Source: Sulfurospirillaceae bacterium | GTDB lineage: Bacteria; Campylobacterota; Campylobacteria; Campylobacterales; Sulfurospirillaceae | Length of the DNA: 64,000 bases | NCBI GenBank assembly: GCA_028692875.1 | Contig: JAQUWL010000001.1 | Span: forward strand, 62,001-126,000 | Direction: 5' to 3' | Part shown: piece by piece, positions 25,858 to 35,035 of the stretch | Numbering within the stretch: position 1 is the stretch's first letter | Layout: every line of letters starts with the position of its first letter | Notes under the pieces: generated by a model | What the model was told of the DNA's origin: nothing | Databases searched by the model: none | What the model saw: the letters and a program-made list of their open reading frames with translations, nothing else | Position numbers and translations under genes: made by a program

Positions 25858-26800
25858 TGAAAACGTGCTAAAGGTAGGCTCCAATGAGATGGAGCTGGTT
25901 GATTTTCGTATATTTAAAAAAGAGGGCGAGCGCATTTACGAAGGCATTTACGGCGTAAATGTTGCTAAAGTTCGCGAAATTATCAAGATTCCTAACTTGA
26001 CGGAACTTCCTGGAGTTCCGGCATATATTGAGGGAATTTTTGATTTAAGAGGTGTTGTTATTCCTGTTGTAAATCTTGCAAAATGGATGAACATTGAAGA
26101 GCCAAAAGATATAAACATTAAACCAAGAATTATCATCACAGAATTTAGCGATATTTTGATAGGTTTTGTAGTTCATGAGGCAAAACGTATTCGTCGTATT
26201 AGCTGGAAAGATATTGAGCCAGCATCGTTTGTGGCAAGTATGGGCTCACTTGATAGAAGCCAGATAACAGGCGTTACTCGTATTGAAAATGATGAAGTTT
26301 TACTGATTTTGGATTTGGAAAGTGTTGTTGAGGCTTTGGGTATCTATAAACCTAAAATTGACCTAGAAGACAGCGAGATAAACACAATAGATGGAACAGC
26401 TTTGGTGCTTGATGATAGCTCGATTGCTAGAAAGCTCGTAAGTGATGCCCTTAAAAAAATGGGAATGCGAGTTGTGGAAGCCAAAGATGGGGTCGAAGGT
26501 CTTGAAAAAATAGAAGAGCTGTATAACATCTATGGAAATCGATTGGGCAGTGAGTTGAAAATTATAGTTAGTGATGTTGAGATGCCACAAATGGATGGTT
26601 TTCATTTTGCTTCCAATATAAAAGAGGATGAGAGATTTAAGATGATACCTGTTGTATTCAACTCTTCTATTAGCGACCATTTTAGTGAACTAAGAGGAAA
26701 AGAGGCGGGCGGAGAAGCCTATTTGACAAAATTTGATGCATCGGTTTTTTACAAGGAAATTTCCAAAGTAATAAAATCGCACGTGAAAATCGATAAGTAA
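25850..26800 (+). CDS. cheV: Chemotaxis coupling protein CheV
   Basis: This 316-residue protein has an N-terminal CheW-like domain (about 15-165, IYGVNVAKVREIIKIPNLTELPGVPAYIEGIFDLRGVVIPVVNLAKWM) and a C-terminal receiver domain (about 183-310: VLDDSSIARKLV, SDVEMPQMDGF with the phosphorylated Asp, then a Lys in LTKFD). It couples receptors to CheA and can act as a phosphate sink. First gene of the chemotaxis run cheV–cheAY–cheW, with 10 bases to cheA. Confidence 0.95.
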   Translation: MFDENVLKVGSNEMELVDFRIFKKEGERIYEGIYGVNVAKVREIIKIPNLTELPGVPAYIEGIFDLRGVVIPVVNLAKWMNIEEPKDINIKPRIIITEFSDILIGFVVHEAKRIRRISWKDIEPASFVASMGSLDRSQITGVTRIENDEVLLILDLESVVEALGIYKPKIDLEDSEINTIDGTALVLDDSSIARKLVSDALKKMGMRVVEAKDGVEGLEKIEELYNIYGNRLGSELKIIVSDVEMPQMDGFHFASNIKEDERFKMIPVVFNSSISDHFSELRGKEAGGEAYLTKFDASVFYKEISKVIKSHVKIDK

Positions 26801-26810
26801 AGGCAGAACG

Positions 26811-29195
26811 ATGGAAGATATTCAAGAAATTTTAGAAGATTTTTTGGTTGAAGCGTTTGAGCTTATCGAACAGATTGATCAAAATTTGGTAGAACTCGAA
26901 TCAAACGCAGATGATTTAGATTTGTTAAACAGCATCTTTAGGGTTGCACATACGATTAAAGGCTCTTCCTCCTTTTTAGGATTTGAGATTCTTACGAGAT
27001 TGACGCATCATATGGAAGATGTTCTTAACAAAGCACGAAAAGGTGAGTTAAAGCTTACAGGTGATGTGATGGATGTGGTATTAGAATCCATTGATATGAT
27101 GAAAGCACTTTTGCACGCTATTAGAGATAGTGGAAACGATACTTCTATAGGAATGGACATAGCAGATATTTGTACCAGACTAGATGCTATATCTAATGGA
27201 GAAGATATTGCTGTTGAGAAAGTGGCTTCCCAAGAAGAGTCAATGGTTCAAGAAGAGGAGCACGTTGCTCAAAATGTTCCTGCTTTGATGAACAGTGGTC
27301 CGGAGTTGGATTATTCTAAGATGAGTGATAAAGAGGTTGAAGACGAGATAGAGAGACTTCTTAAAATTAGAAAAGAGGAAGACAAAAAAAGAAGAGAAGC
27401 CAAAAAAACAGAAGTAATACCAACTTCTGCTTCATCTTCAACAGAAAAAAGTTCGACACCAGCAGAAGAGAAAGAGAGTCCTCAAAAAACTGAAGCTCCT
27501 TCAAGACCTTCTGTTAGTGCATCTTCAACAACTGCACCAGCCAAAAAAGAGGCAACCGCACCAGCTACAGCTATGGAGCAGACAATAAGGGTTGAAGTTA
27601 AACGACTTGACCATTTGATGAATCTTATCGGCGAGCTTGTTTTGGGCAAAAATAGATTATTGAAAATTTATGATGACGTTGAAGAGCGTTATGAAGGCGA
27701 GAAGTTTCTTGAAGAGCTAAATCAAGTTGTTTCGTCCATATCTCTTGTAACTACTGATTTGCAAATAGCTGTTATGAAGACAAGAATGTTGCCAATAGCT
27801 AAAGTATTTAACAAATTTCCTCGTATGGTGCGAGACCTCTCAAGAGAGCTTGGAAAGGGTATTGAGCTTGAGATTTCGGGCGAAGAGACAGAGCTTGACA
27901 AGTCTATCGTTGAGGAGATTGGCGATCCATTAGTTCATATTATCAGAAATTCATGCGACCACGGTATTGAAGATGGAGTAACTCGAAAATCAAGAGGCAA
28001 ATCAGAATCAGGACTTATTGAGCTAAAAGCTTATAACGAGGGAAATCATATTGTTATTGAGATAACCGATGATGGAAATGGACTTGACCCAGATATCTTG
28101 CGTTCTAAGGCGATAGAAAAAGGGATGATAACCGAGAGAGAAGCTGATGCGATGTCTGATAAAGAGGCCTTTACTCTTATATTTAAACCATCTTTATCAA
28201 CATCCAAAAAAGTTACAAATGTTTCTGGTCGTGGCGTGGGAATGGATGTTGTTAAGACAAATATCGAAAAACTCAATGGCATTATAGATGTAGATAGTGA
28301 ATTCGGCAGGGGAACGGTTATTAAGCTTAAAATTCCTTTGACATTGGCTATTATTCAAGCACTATTGGTTGGTGCACAAGAGGAGTATTATGCTATTCCG
28401 TTGGCATCTGTTTTAGAAACAGTTAGAATTCCTCTTGATGAGATTTATACTATTGAGGGCAAAAACGTTCTAAGGCTTAGGGACGAAGTTCTCTCATTGG
28501 TTCGTTTGTCGGATATTTTTGGAGTTAAGCAAGTATATGATAATTCAGAACATACATACGTAGTTGTTATAGGTTTAGCTGAGTCAAAACTCGGTGTTAT
28601 AGTGGATACGCTTGTAGGACAAGAAGAGATTGTTATCAAGTCTATGGGCGATTATCTTCAAGGCATAGAGGGAATTGCTGGTGCAACTATAAGAGGAGAT
28701 GGAAGGGTAACATTGATTGTTGATGTTGCTGCATTGATGGATTTGGCAAAAGGTATAAGTGTTGATATTCGAGCAGTTTCGGAAACTGCCGAAAAGATAA
28801 AATCATCCCCAAGCGACTATGTGGTTTTGGCGGTTGATGATAGCAAAATGGATAGAAACATTATGCGAAAATCCATGGAGCCTATTGGGGTAACTGTAAT
28901 CGAGGCTTCCAATGGTCAAGAGGCTTTAGGAATCTTGAAATCAGGCGAGTACAATATTGATGCCATATTGATAGATATAGAGATGCCTAGAATGGATGGT
29001 TACACGTTGGCAGCAGAGATTAGAAAGTATTCAAAATATAAAAATCTACCTTTGATTGCTGTAACTTCTCGTACCTCGAAATCAGACAGATTAAGGGGTG
29101 TTGAGTCGGGCATGAGTGAGTATATCACTAAGCCTTATTCGCCAGAGTATCTTGAGAGCGTTGTGCGAAAAAATATAAAACTTTTATCGGAGTAG
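26811..29195 (+). CDS. cheA: Chemotaxis histidine kinase CheA with C-terminal receiver (CheAY)
   Basis: This 794-residue protein has an HPt domain with phosphorylated His47 (AHTIKGSSSFLGF), a Glu/Lys/Ser/Pro-rich linker (about 140-255), a dimerisation domain, an HATPase domain (HIIRNSCDHGIE, DDGNGLD, GRGVGMDVV) and a CheW-like regulatory domain. A C-terminal receiver follows (about 672-794: AVDDSKMDRNIM, LIDIEMPRMDGYT, AVTSRTSK, TKPYSPEYL). The CheA-receiver fusion is the normal Campylobacterota form. No P2 CheY-binding domain is obvious in the linker. Confidence 0.96.
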   Translation: MEDIQEILEDFLVEAFELIEQIDQNLVELESNADDLDLLNSIFRVAHTIKGSSSFLGFEILTRLTHHMEDVLNKARKGELKLTGDVMDVVLESIDMMKALLHAIRDSGNDTSIGMDIADICTRLDAISNGEDIAVEKVASQEESMVQEEEHVAQNVPALMNSGPELDYSKMSDKEVEDEIERLLKIRKEEDKKRREAKKTEVIPTSASSSTEKSSTPAEEKESPQKTEAPSRPSVSASSTTAPAKKEATAPATAMEQTIRVEVKRLDHLMNLIGELVLGKNRLLKIYDDVEERYEGEKFLEELNQVVSSISLVTTDLQIAVMKTRMLPIAKVFNKFPRMVRDLSRELGKGIELEISGEETELDKSIVEEIGDPLVHIIRNSCDHGIEDGVTRKSRGKSESGLIELKAYNEGNHIVIEITDDGNGLDPDILRSKAIEKGMITEREADAMSDKEAFTLIFKPSLSTSKKVTNVSGRGVGMDVVKTNIEKLNGIIDVDSEFGRGTVIKLKIPLTLAIIQALLVGAQEEYYAIPLASVLETVRIPLDEIYTIEGKNVLRLRDEVLSLVRLSDIFGVKQVYDNSEHTYVVVIGLAESKLGVIVDTLVGQEEIVIKSMGDYLQGIEGIAGATIRGDGRVTLIVDVAALMDLAKGISVDIRAVSETAEKIKSSPSDYVVLAVDDSKMDRNIMRKSMEPIGVTVIEASNGQEALGILKSGEYNIDAILIDIEMPRMDGYTLAAEIRKYSKYKNLPLIAVTSRTSKSDRLRGVESGMSEYITKPYSPEYLESVVRKNIKLLSE

Positions 29196-29199
29196 TAAA

Positions 29200-29694
29200 A
29201 TGAGCGATAAATTAAATAAGATTATTCAAAAGCAAAAAAAGCAGATTGAAGAACCTCACAAAAAAGAGGATGATATCGTTCAGTTAGTTGGTTTTATTAT
29301 CGGGCAAGAAGAGTATGCGGTGCCGATACTAAATATCCAAGAGATTATTAAACCGATAGAATACACTCGCGTTCCAAGTGTTCCTTCATATATATTGGGC
29401 GTTTTTAACCTAAGAGGAAGTGTTATTCCGTTGATTGATTTGCGTCGAAAGTTTAAAATGGAGCCCGCAAAAAATACAGATGATACACGCTATATCGTTA
29501 TGAGAGGAAAAGACAATATCGCAGGTTTTGTTATAGATAGACTAACTGAAGCCATTCGTATAAATCGAAGCAAAATCGGACCTCCGCCGGAGACAATTCA
29601 TAGCGACAAGGGTATGATTTATGGAATTGGTATGCGAGAGGATTATATTTTGACGATTTTAAAGGTCGAGGCACTTTTAAAAAGAGATTTTTAA
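29200..29694 (+). CDS. cheW: Chemotaxis scaffold protein CheW
   Basis: This 164-residue adaptor links chemoreceptors to CheA. A single CheW fold occupies about residues 25-163 (VGFIIGQEEYAVPILNIQEII, VPSYILGVFNLRGSVIPLIDLRRKF) after a short Lys-rich lead. It follows cheA by 4 bases and ends the chemotaxis run, with a clear terminator 9 bases downstream. Confidence 0.96.
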   Translation: MSDKLNKIIQKQKKQIEEPHKKEDDIVQLVGFIIGQEEYAVPILNIQEIIKPIEYTRVPSVPSYILGVFNLRGSVIPLIDLRRKFKMEPAKNTDDTRYIVMRGKDNIAGFVIDRLTEAIRINRSKIGPPPETIHSDKGMIYGIGMREDYILTILKVEALLKRDF

Positions 29695-29703
29695 ACTCAA
29701 ACA

Positions 29704-29728
29704 AAAGGAGGAAGTCACATCCTCCTTT
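29704..29728 (+). terminator. Hairpin terminator after cheW
   Basis: Nine-base perfect arms AAAGGAGGA and TCCTCCTTT surround a 7-base loop and are followed by T-rich sequence. It closes the cheV–cheA–cheW transcript. Confidence 0.75.
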
Positions 29729-29773
29729 ATCTTCACTTTTCTGCTTTTTATTCCTTTGTTAATGGATTTTTTG

Positions 29774-29779
29774 TATTAT
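29774..29779 (+). promoter_or_regulatory. Possible -10 box for serB
   Basis: TATTAT lies in a T-rich stretch 35 bases before the serB ATG and directly after the cheW terminator, where a new promoter is expected. Confidence 0.3.
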
Positions 29780-29814
29780 GCTTGAAAATTAATAATTGCC
29801 AAAGGGTCTTTTAA

Positions 29815-30435
29815 ATGAAATTATGTGTTTTTGATTTTGATTCTACTTTAATGGATGGCGAAACAATAGATTTTTTAGCCAAAGAGCTAGGATTGATAAA
29901 AGAGGTTTCTGCTATAACGGAACAAGCTATGCAAGGTAAGTTAGATTTTTTTGAAAGCCTCACAACAAGAGTTGGGTTGCTCAAGGGTTTAAACCTTAGA
30001 AAAGTAACCCATGTTTGTGAAAATCTTCCCTATATGCCAGGAGCAAAAGAGACGATTGAAGGACTTAAAAAGGCTGGATATAAAGTGGTTGTTTTTAGTG
30101 GCGGATTTAGAAATGCAACATCTTATGCCAAAAACATTTTGGGTTTTGATGCGGATTTTGCCAATATCCTACATGTAAGGGATGAGCATCTTAGCGGAAT
30201 GGTTGGAGGAGATATGATGTTTAACTTTTCCAAAGGCGATATGCTTAAAAGAGTACAAGCACTTTTGGGTGTTCGAATTGAGGATACAATTGCCGTTGGC
30301 GATGGTGCAAATGACCTATCTATGTTTGAGCATGCTGGAAAAAGAGTTGCGTTTTGTGCTAAGCCCATCTTAAAAGAGGCCGCAAATATTGTGATTGACG
30401 AGAAAGATTTACGAAATTTATTAAAGTCTATATAG
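29815..30435 (+). CDS. serB: Phosphoserine phosphatase
   Basis: This 206-residue HAD phosphatase is the last step of serine synthesis. The nucleophile motif is VFDFDSTLMDGETID (Asp7 with Asp9), followed by VVFSGGF, a lysine in MLKRVQALLG, and the metal motif AVGDGANDLSMFEHAGKRVAF. It has no ACT extension and is close to the compact bacterial form. It starts a new unit after the chemotaxis terminator and is 10 bases before tal. One TACATGTA copy at 30170. Confidence 0.93.
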   Translation: MKLCVFDFDSTLMDGETIDFLAKELGLIKEVSAITEQAMQGKLDFFESLTTRVGLLKGLNLRKVTHVCENLPYMPGAKETIEGLKKAGYKVVVFSGGFRNATSYAKNILGFDADFANILHVRDEHLSGMVGGDMMFNFSKGDMLKRVQALLGVRIEDTIAVGDGANDLSMFEHAGKRVAFCAKPILKEAANIVIDEKDLRNLLKSI

Positions 30436-30445
30436 AGAGAAAAAT

Positions 30446-31450
30446 ATGTATAAAAAAGATAGTAATTTTGCACTTTGGTGTGATTTTGTTGAGAGAAGTT
30501 TTTTGGATGGAGAATTTGTAGAGCTGTTAAATAATAACATTGTTAATGGTGCTACAAGCAATCCTTCTATTTTTAAATCCGCCTTTTTAACCTCAAAGGC
30601 TTACGCAAAAGACAAAGAGGAACTTTTTGGCAAAAGCCCAAAAGAGATATATGAATCTTTAGCCATAGGCGACATTAAGAGCGCTGCTTCAAAGCTTTTG
30701 CCTTTATATGAGAGTGGAGATGATGGATTTATTAGTATTGAGGTTGATCCTTTTTTGTGTGATGATGTGGAAGGGACGATAGCGGAGGGCAAAAAGCTTT
30801 TTGAGCTTATAAATTTTCCTAACGTTATGATTAAAATTCCTGCGACTACAGCTGGTTTTAAAGCGATGGAGGCATTGATAAGTCAAGGCATAAATGTCAA
30901 TGCAACGCTTGTTTTTTCGATGTTTCAAGCTGAAAAATGTTTGGAGGCTTTCAAAAAAGGCAATGACGAATTTTGTAAAAACAACACTAGCAAAGCATTA
31001 CCAAAAGGTGTTATTAGCGTTTTTGTAAGTAGATTTGATAGAGAGTTGGATGACTTTTTTAGGGCTATAAATTTTCCTCAAAGCAGACTAGGGATTATGA
31101 ATGCTTTGAGAATTTATCATTTGATAGAAGAGTATGGCTTGTCAAATATTCGTTGTCTTTTTGCAAGCACGGGTGTTAAAGGCGATGCTTTGAGTGCGGA
31201 TTATTATATTAAAGAGTTATTGTGTAAAAATTCAATTAACACAGCACCGCTTTCTACTATCAAGTATTTTATCGCTCAGCCCAAAGAAGCGGTTGAAGTT
31301 GTTGTTGATAAGGAAGAGGTGGAGCTTTTTTTTGATAAACTAAGAAGCGATGCCAATATTGATATTGAGAAGGTTTGCTCAAAGCTTATGCAAGAGGGTC
31401 TAGGTGCTTTTAGAGAAGCGTTTGAAGAGATTTTGAAAGAGCTAAAGTAG
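30446..31450 (+). CDS. tal: Transaldolase
   Basis: This 334-residue pentose-phosphate pathway enzyme has N-terminal 'GATSNPSIFKSAF' and the Schiff-base lysine K130 in NVMIKIPATTAGFKAM. 'GINVNATLVFSMFQAEKCLEAF' is the signature helix/strand. It follows serB by 10 bases, the serB–tal pair I also recall from C. jejuni. Confidence 0.94.
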   Translation: MYKKDSNFALWCDFVERSFLDGEFVELLNNNIVNGATSNPSIFKSAFLTSKAYAKDKEELFGKSPKEIYESLAIGDIKSAASKLLPLYESGDDGFISIEVDPFLCDDVEGTIAEGKKLFELINFPNVMIKIPATTAGFKAMEALISQGINVNATLVFSMFQAEKCLEAFKKGNDEFCKNNTSKALPKGVISVFVSRFDRELDDFFRAINFPQSRLGIMNALRIYHLIEEYGLSNIRCLFASTGVKGDALSADYYIKELLCKNSINTAPLSTIKYFIAQPKEAVEVVVDKEEVELFFDKLRSDANIDIEKVCSKLMQEGLGAFREAFEEILKELK

Positions 31451-31468
31451 TTCAAAGAAGGAGTTGGC

Positions 31469-32683
31469 ATGTATACCCAAACCACAGGAGTAGATGTTAG
31501 TGAATTAACTTTTGAGATGACAAAAAAGCTAAAGTTCTATCTTAGCAAGCTTGTTGAATTCAAAGGAAGCGATTTACATCTAAAGACCGGTACCAACATT
31601 AGAGGCAGAATCAATGGAGAAATAGTCTCTTTATCTAAAGAGATTTTAACCCATGCTGATGGATTGACATTGGCAAAAGAGTTGCTGCGTGGAAGGTTTC
31701 CAGAGTTTGTGGAGAAGAAAAATATTGACTTTACCTTTAAGCTTAATGATGAGTACCGTTTTCGTGTAAATATCTTCTTTCAAGTCGATGGTGTATCGGC
31801 AGTTTTTCGTACAATTCCTATGAGTTTACCTACGATAGAATCTTTAGGCTTGCCTGTTGTCTTAAACTCTTTGTGTGATGTTTCGAGGGGTTTGGTTTTG
31901 GTAACAGGACCAACAGGAAGTGGTAAAACAACAACTCTAGCAGCTATGATTAATCGTATAAACAAGCTACAAAAAAAACATATTATTACTATCGAAGATC
32001 CGGTAGAGTTTGTCTACAAAGATGATTCTTGTATTATAAACCAAAGGGCAGTCGGACAAGATGCACTTACGTTTGCGGATTCTCTAAGAGCAGCTCTTCG
32101 TGAAGATCCAGATGTTATTTTGGTAGGCGAAATGAGAGATTTAGAGACTATCGAAACAGCGATGCATGCTGCAGAAACAGGTCACTTGGTTCTTTCTACT
32201 TTGCATACGATAGATGCTAAAGAGACTATAGGTAGGATTGTAGGAATGTTTCCCGGTAATGAACAAAATAGAATTAAGATGTCTCTCGCTTCTGTTTTGC
32301 AGGGAGTTGTGTGCCAAAGACTTGTTAAAACCATCCAAAAAGGAAGAACGGCAGCCGTTGAAGTTTTAGTTAAAAATGCTCGAATAGAGAGTATCATTAT
32401 GGAGGGGCGAGAGATGGAGGTTCCAGATGCGTTAAGAGAGGGAAGGGATGTGTATAAGACGCAAACTTTTGATCAATCTCTTTTGGATTTGTATGCAGCA
32501 GGTCGAATTACCAGAGAAGAGGCAGTTAGAAGTGCAACCAGTAGAAATGATATAGCATTGGCATTGGACTATTATGATGCTGAAAAAGAAAACCAAGCAA
32601 TGAGAAAAGGTAGAGAAAATATTGAAATCTCAGCAAGAGATGAAGAAGAAAAAGATAAGGATATTATAAACCTTAAACTATGA
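31469..32683 (+). CDS. pilT: PilT-type retraction ATPase
   Basis: This 404-residue hexameric ATPase of the type IV pilus retraction family has Walker A GPTGSGKTTT (about residues 150-159), an Asp box IITIEDPVEFVY, Walker B VILVGEMRDLETIE and a His box HAAETGHLVLSTLHT. It carries an extended charged C-terminal tail of about 40 residues (Lys/Glu/Asp-rich) beyond usual PilT. No pilin genes are adjacent. It could alternatively be a PilU-like paralogue. Confidence 0.88.
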   Translation: MYTQTTGVDVSELTFEMTKKLKFYLSKLVEFKGSDLHLKTGTNIRGRINGEIVSLSKEILTHADGLTLAKELLRGRFPEFVEKKNIDFTFKLNDEYRFRVNIFFQVDGVSAVFRTIPMSLPTIESLGLPVVLNSLCDVSRGLVLVTGPTGSGKTTTLAAMINRINKLQKKHIITIEDPVEFVYKDDSCIINQRAVGQDALTFADSLRAALREDPDVILVGEMRDLETIETAMHAAETGHLVLSTLHTIDAKETIGRIVGMFPGNEQNRIKMSLASVLQGVVCQRLVKTIQKGRTAAVEVLVKNARIESIIMEGREMEVPDALREGRDVYKTQTFDQSLLDLYAAGRITREEAVRSATSRNDIALALDYYDAEKENQAMRKGRENIEISARDEEEKDKDIINLKL

Positions 32684-32710
32684 TTTATAGTTTTTTTAGT
32701 TTATTTTATG

Positions 32711-32716
32711 TACAAT
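32711..32716 (+). promoter_or_regulatory. Possible -10 box for rplY
   Basis: TACAAT lies 30 bases before the rplY ATG, with an AT-rich upstream region. rplY would then lead the rplY–pth–lptG run. Confidence 0.3.
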
Positions 32717-32745
32717 TCGTTCCTCATTTTTCATAAAGGATAGAT

Positions 32746-33282
32746 ATGCTAGAAGGCATCATTAGAGAGAGTATCGACAAGAAGGCAACTAAGGCGCTTC
32801 GTAGAGATGGATATCTAATTGCAAATATATACGGCAAGGGACAAGAAAACGTTAATGCCGCATTTAAAGCAAACGAATTCATCAAAGCAGCAAAAACAAA
32901 AGACTCATTGGTTTTCCCTGTTAAAGTTGGAGGCAAAGAGTATAAAGTAGTAATTCAAGAGTATCAAAAAGAGCCAATCAACAGTAGCTTGCTACATGTA
33001 GATTTAAAAATAGCAATTGATGGTGTTGAAGGCAAGTATATGGTTCCTGTAAATTTGATTGGAATTCCAAAAGGAACAAAAAACAAAGGTGTTTTGATTC
33101 AATCTAAAAAGCGTTTAGCTGTTAAATGCAAACCAGAAAATCTTCCTAAAAGTTTTGATGTAGATGTTAGCGGTTTGGATGTAGGCGATGCAATTTTAGT
33201 TCGTGATGTCAAAGTTAGCAATGATTTAAAAATACTTGCTGAAGATAGAATTGCTGTAGCCGGAGTTATCAAGGCTAAGTAA
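32746..33282 (+). CDS. rplY: 50S ribosomal protein L25, Ctc form
   Basis: This 178-residue 5S rRNA-binding ribosomal protein has an N-terminal L25 domain (about 1-90, [15 protein letters not shown]) plus the C-terminal beta domain of the general-stress Ctc form (about 95-178). It is 13 bases upstream of pth, a common pairing in bacteria. One TACATGTA copy (32993), read Leu-His-Val. Confidence 0.94.
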   Translation: MLEGIIRESIDKKATKALRRDGYLIANIYGKGQENVNAAFKANEFIKAAKTKDSLVFPVKVGGKEYKVVIQEYQKEPINSSLLHVDLKIAIDGVEGKYMVPVNLIGIPKGTKNKGVLIQSKKRLAVKCKPENLPKSFDVDVSGLDVGDAILVRDVKVSNDLKILAEDRIAVAGVIKAK

Positions 33283-33295
33283 CGATTAGAAAGAG

Positions 33296-33862
33296 ATGAC
33301 ACTAATCGTAGGTCTAGGTAATCCCGAAACCCAATATAAACAAAATAGACACAATATAGGTTTTCAGGTTGTTGATGCAATAATCAGCGACCTGAAAACA
33401 GCTTCTATTACAAAGAGTGCTTTTAAGGGCATTCTCTACAAAGACGACGACACCCTTTTTCTCAAGCCAACGACATATATGAATCTTTCAGGCGAAAGTG
33501 TTCGTGCTGTGAGTGACTATTTTAAAGTTGATAAATTGATTGTGATTCACGATGATTTGGATTTGCCTTTTGGAACATTGCGTTTTAAAAAAGGCGGAGG
33601 ACATGGCGGACACAATGGGCTTCGCTCCATCGATGCACATATTGGAAGTGACTATATACGAGTGAGATTTGGCATTGGAAAGCCTCAAAGCAAAGAAGAT
33701 GTAGCACGTTATGTGCTTTCAGATTTTTTGCCTTGCGAAAAAGAACATCTTAAGGATATAATCACTCAAGCCAAACAAGCGATATTTGCGTTAAAAGAGA
33801 GAGAATTGGAAGAAGTTGCTTCAAAGTACAGTTTAAAACAATCCTTTTGTCGTGGAGAGTAG
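33296..33862 (+). CDS. pth: Peptidyl-tRNA hydrolase
   Basis: This 188-residue enzyme recycles peptidyl-tRNAs. 'IVGLGNPETQYKQNRHNIGF' has catalytic His19, with 'TYMNLSGESV', 'VIHDDLDLPFG' and 'GGGHGGHNGLRSI' further on. It overlaps lptG by 16 bases. Confidence 0.96.
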   Translation: MTLIVGLGNPETQYKQNRHNIGFQVVDAIISDLKTASITKSAFKGILYKDDDTLFLKPTTYMNLSGESVRAVSDYFKVDKLIVIHDDLDLPFGTLRFKKGGGHGGHNGLRSIDAHIGSDYIRVRFGIGKPQSKEDVARYVLSDFLPCEKEHLKDIITQAKQAIFALKERELEEVASKYSLKQSFCRGE

Positions 33863-34926
33863 CGATGAGATTGTTTGAAAAATATGTGATTAAAAACTAT
33901 GTTAGCAATGTTTTTGTTATATTTGTTTCACTAGAGCTTTTTTATGTCGGAGTAGATTGGCTTAGTAATTATAAGACAATACCAGATTCTGCAAACTTGC
34001 AAATTTTATATTTTCTTTTTCAAGCACTAAGTGCTATAAATTATGTTTTGCCACTTTCTATTGTTTTTGGAATGATTGTGACAAAATTTGCACTAATAAA
34101 ATCCAACGAACTTATTTGTATGTATGCTAGCGGTATTACCAAGCGCTCATTGGTGATACCGTTTTTTCTTACCTCTTTGGTTTTGACACTTTTGTATATT
34201 GGACTCAACTGTACACCTTTTGTGTATGCTTATGAGTATGGTTCAAATTTGCGTAAATACAATCGCATATCTAACGGCTCTGGTGAGCTTTTTTTAAAAA
34301 ATGGCGACCAGTATGTATTTGTAAAAAAACTTGACCCTCTTAAAAAAACTGTGTTTGGAATTACAATATTTGATGCCTCCAATGGAGATGTTCAAAAAAT
34401 AACAAAAGCCCAAAGTGGCTATTTTGTGGATAATTTTTGGCTTTTGCAAGACGTCAATATTACGGACAAGCCAATTGCGAAAAGCCTTAGCGATATTGGC
34501 TTAAAAACCACGATTAAGTCGAAAATGACGGCATTGGAAAATTTTAAACCTAAGATTATTGACAATATATATCAAGGTCAATATATTCTTTCAATATTAG
34601 ATGCAATAGAGGCTATGACCTTCTTTGAGGAACAAGGGGTAAATACAAGCAGAATCAAAGCGATGCTTTTTTCACAACTTTTTCCCCCTCTATTTGCTCC
34701 TTTTTTAATTGTTATTTTATATTTTAATTCGCCCATTAGCAGTAGATATTTTAATACAGCGTTTCTCTCTTTTGTTTTTGCTTTTGTAACTCTAGCTGTT
34801 TGGGGAGGGTTGTTTTTATTAAGTAAGCTTTCACTCAACACAGTTATTCCCTCAGAGATAGGAATTCTTGCACCCATTATTGTTTTGGGGCTTTTGGCAT
34901 TACATTTTTATTACAAAGAAAAATAG
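33847..34926 (+). CDS. LptF/LptG-type LPS export permease
   Basis: This 359-residue inner-membrane permease has three N-terminal membrane segments (about 17-35, 55-80, 95-120), a periplasmic beta-jellyroll domain (about 140-255) and three C-terminal segments (about 275-355). That is the YjgP/YjgQ plan of the LptB2FG lipopolysaccharide exporter. Start may be ATG at 33847 or at 33865 (MRLFEKYVIKNY), the latter preceded by GGAGAG and matching the family start better. LptG is slightly favoured over LptF by its place after pth. Confidence 0.83.
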   Translation: MSWRVAMRLFEKYVIKNYVSNVFVIFVSLELFYVGVDWLSNYKTIPDSANLQILYFLFQALSAINYVLPLSIVFGMIVTKFALIKSNELICMYASGITKRSLVIPFFLTSLVLTLLYIGLNCTPFVYAYEYGSNLRKYNRISNGSGELFLKNGDQYVFVKKLDPLKKTVFGITIFDASNGDVQKITKAQSGYFVDNFWLLQDVNITDKPIAKSLSDIGLKTTIKSKMTALENFKPKIIDNIYQGQYILSILDAIEAMTFFEEQGVNTSRIKAMLFSQLFPPLFAPFLIVILYFNSPISSRYFNTAFLSFVFAFVTLAVWGGLFLLSKLSLNTVIPSEIGILAPIIVLGLLALHFYYKEK

Positions 34927-35035
34927 ATATCTTCTATCACAGCTCTTGATTTAAGCAGTTTTAATAATCTTTTTCTAAAGTTTTCGATAAAATAAATCGC
35001 ATTCTACTGCACCACCACGATAATTAAGGGTAAAT

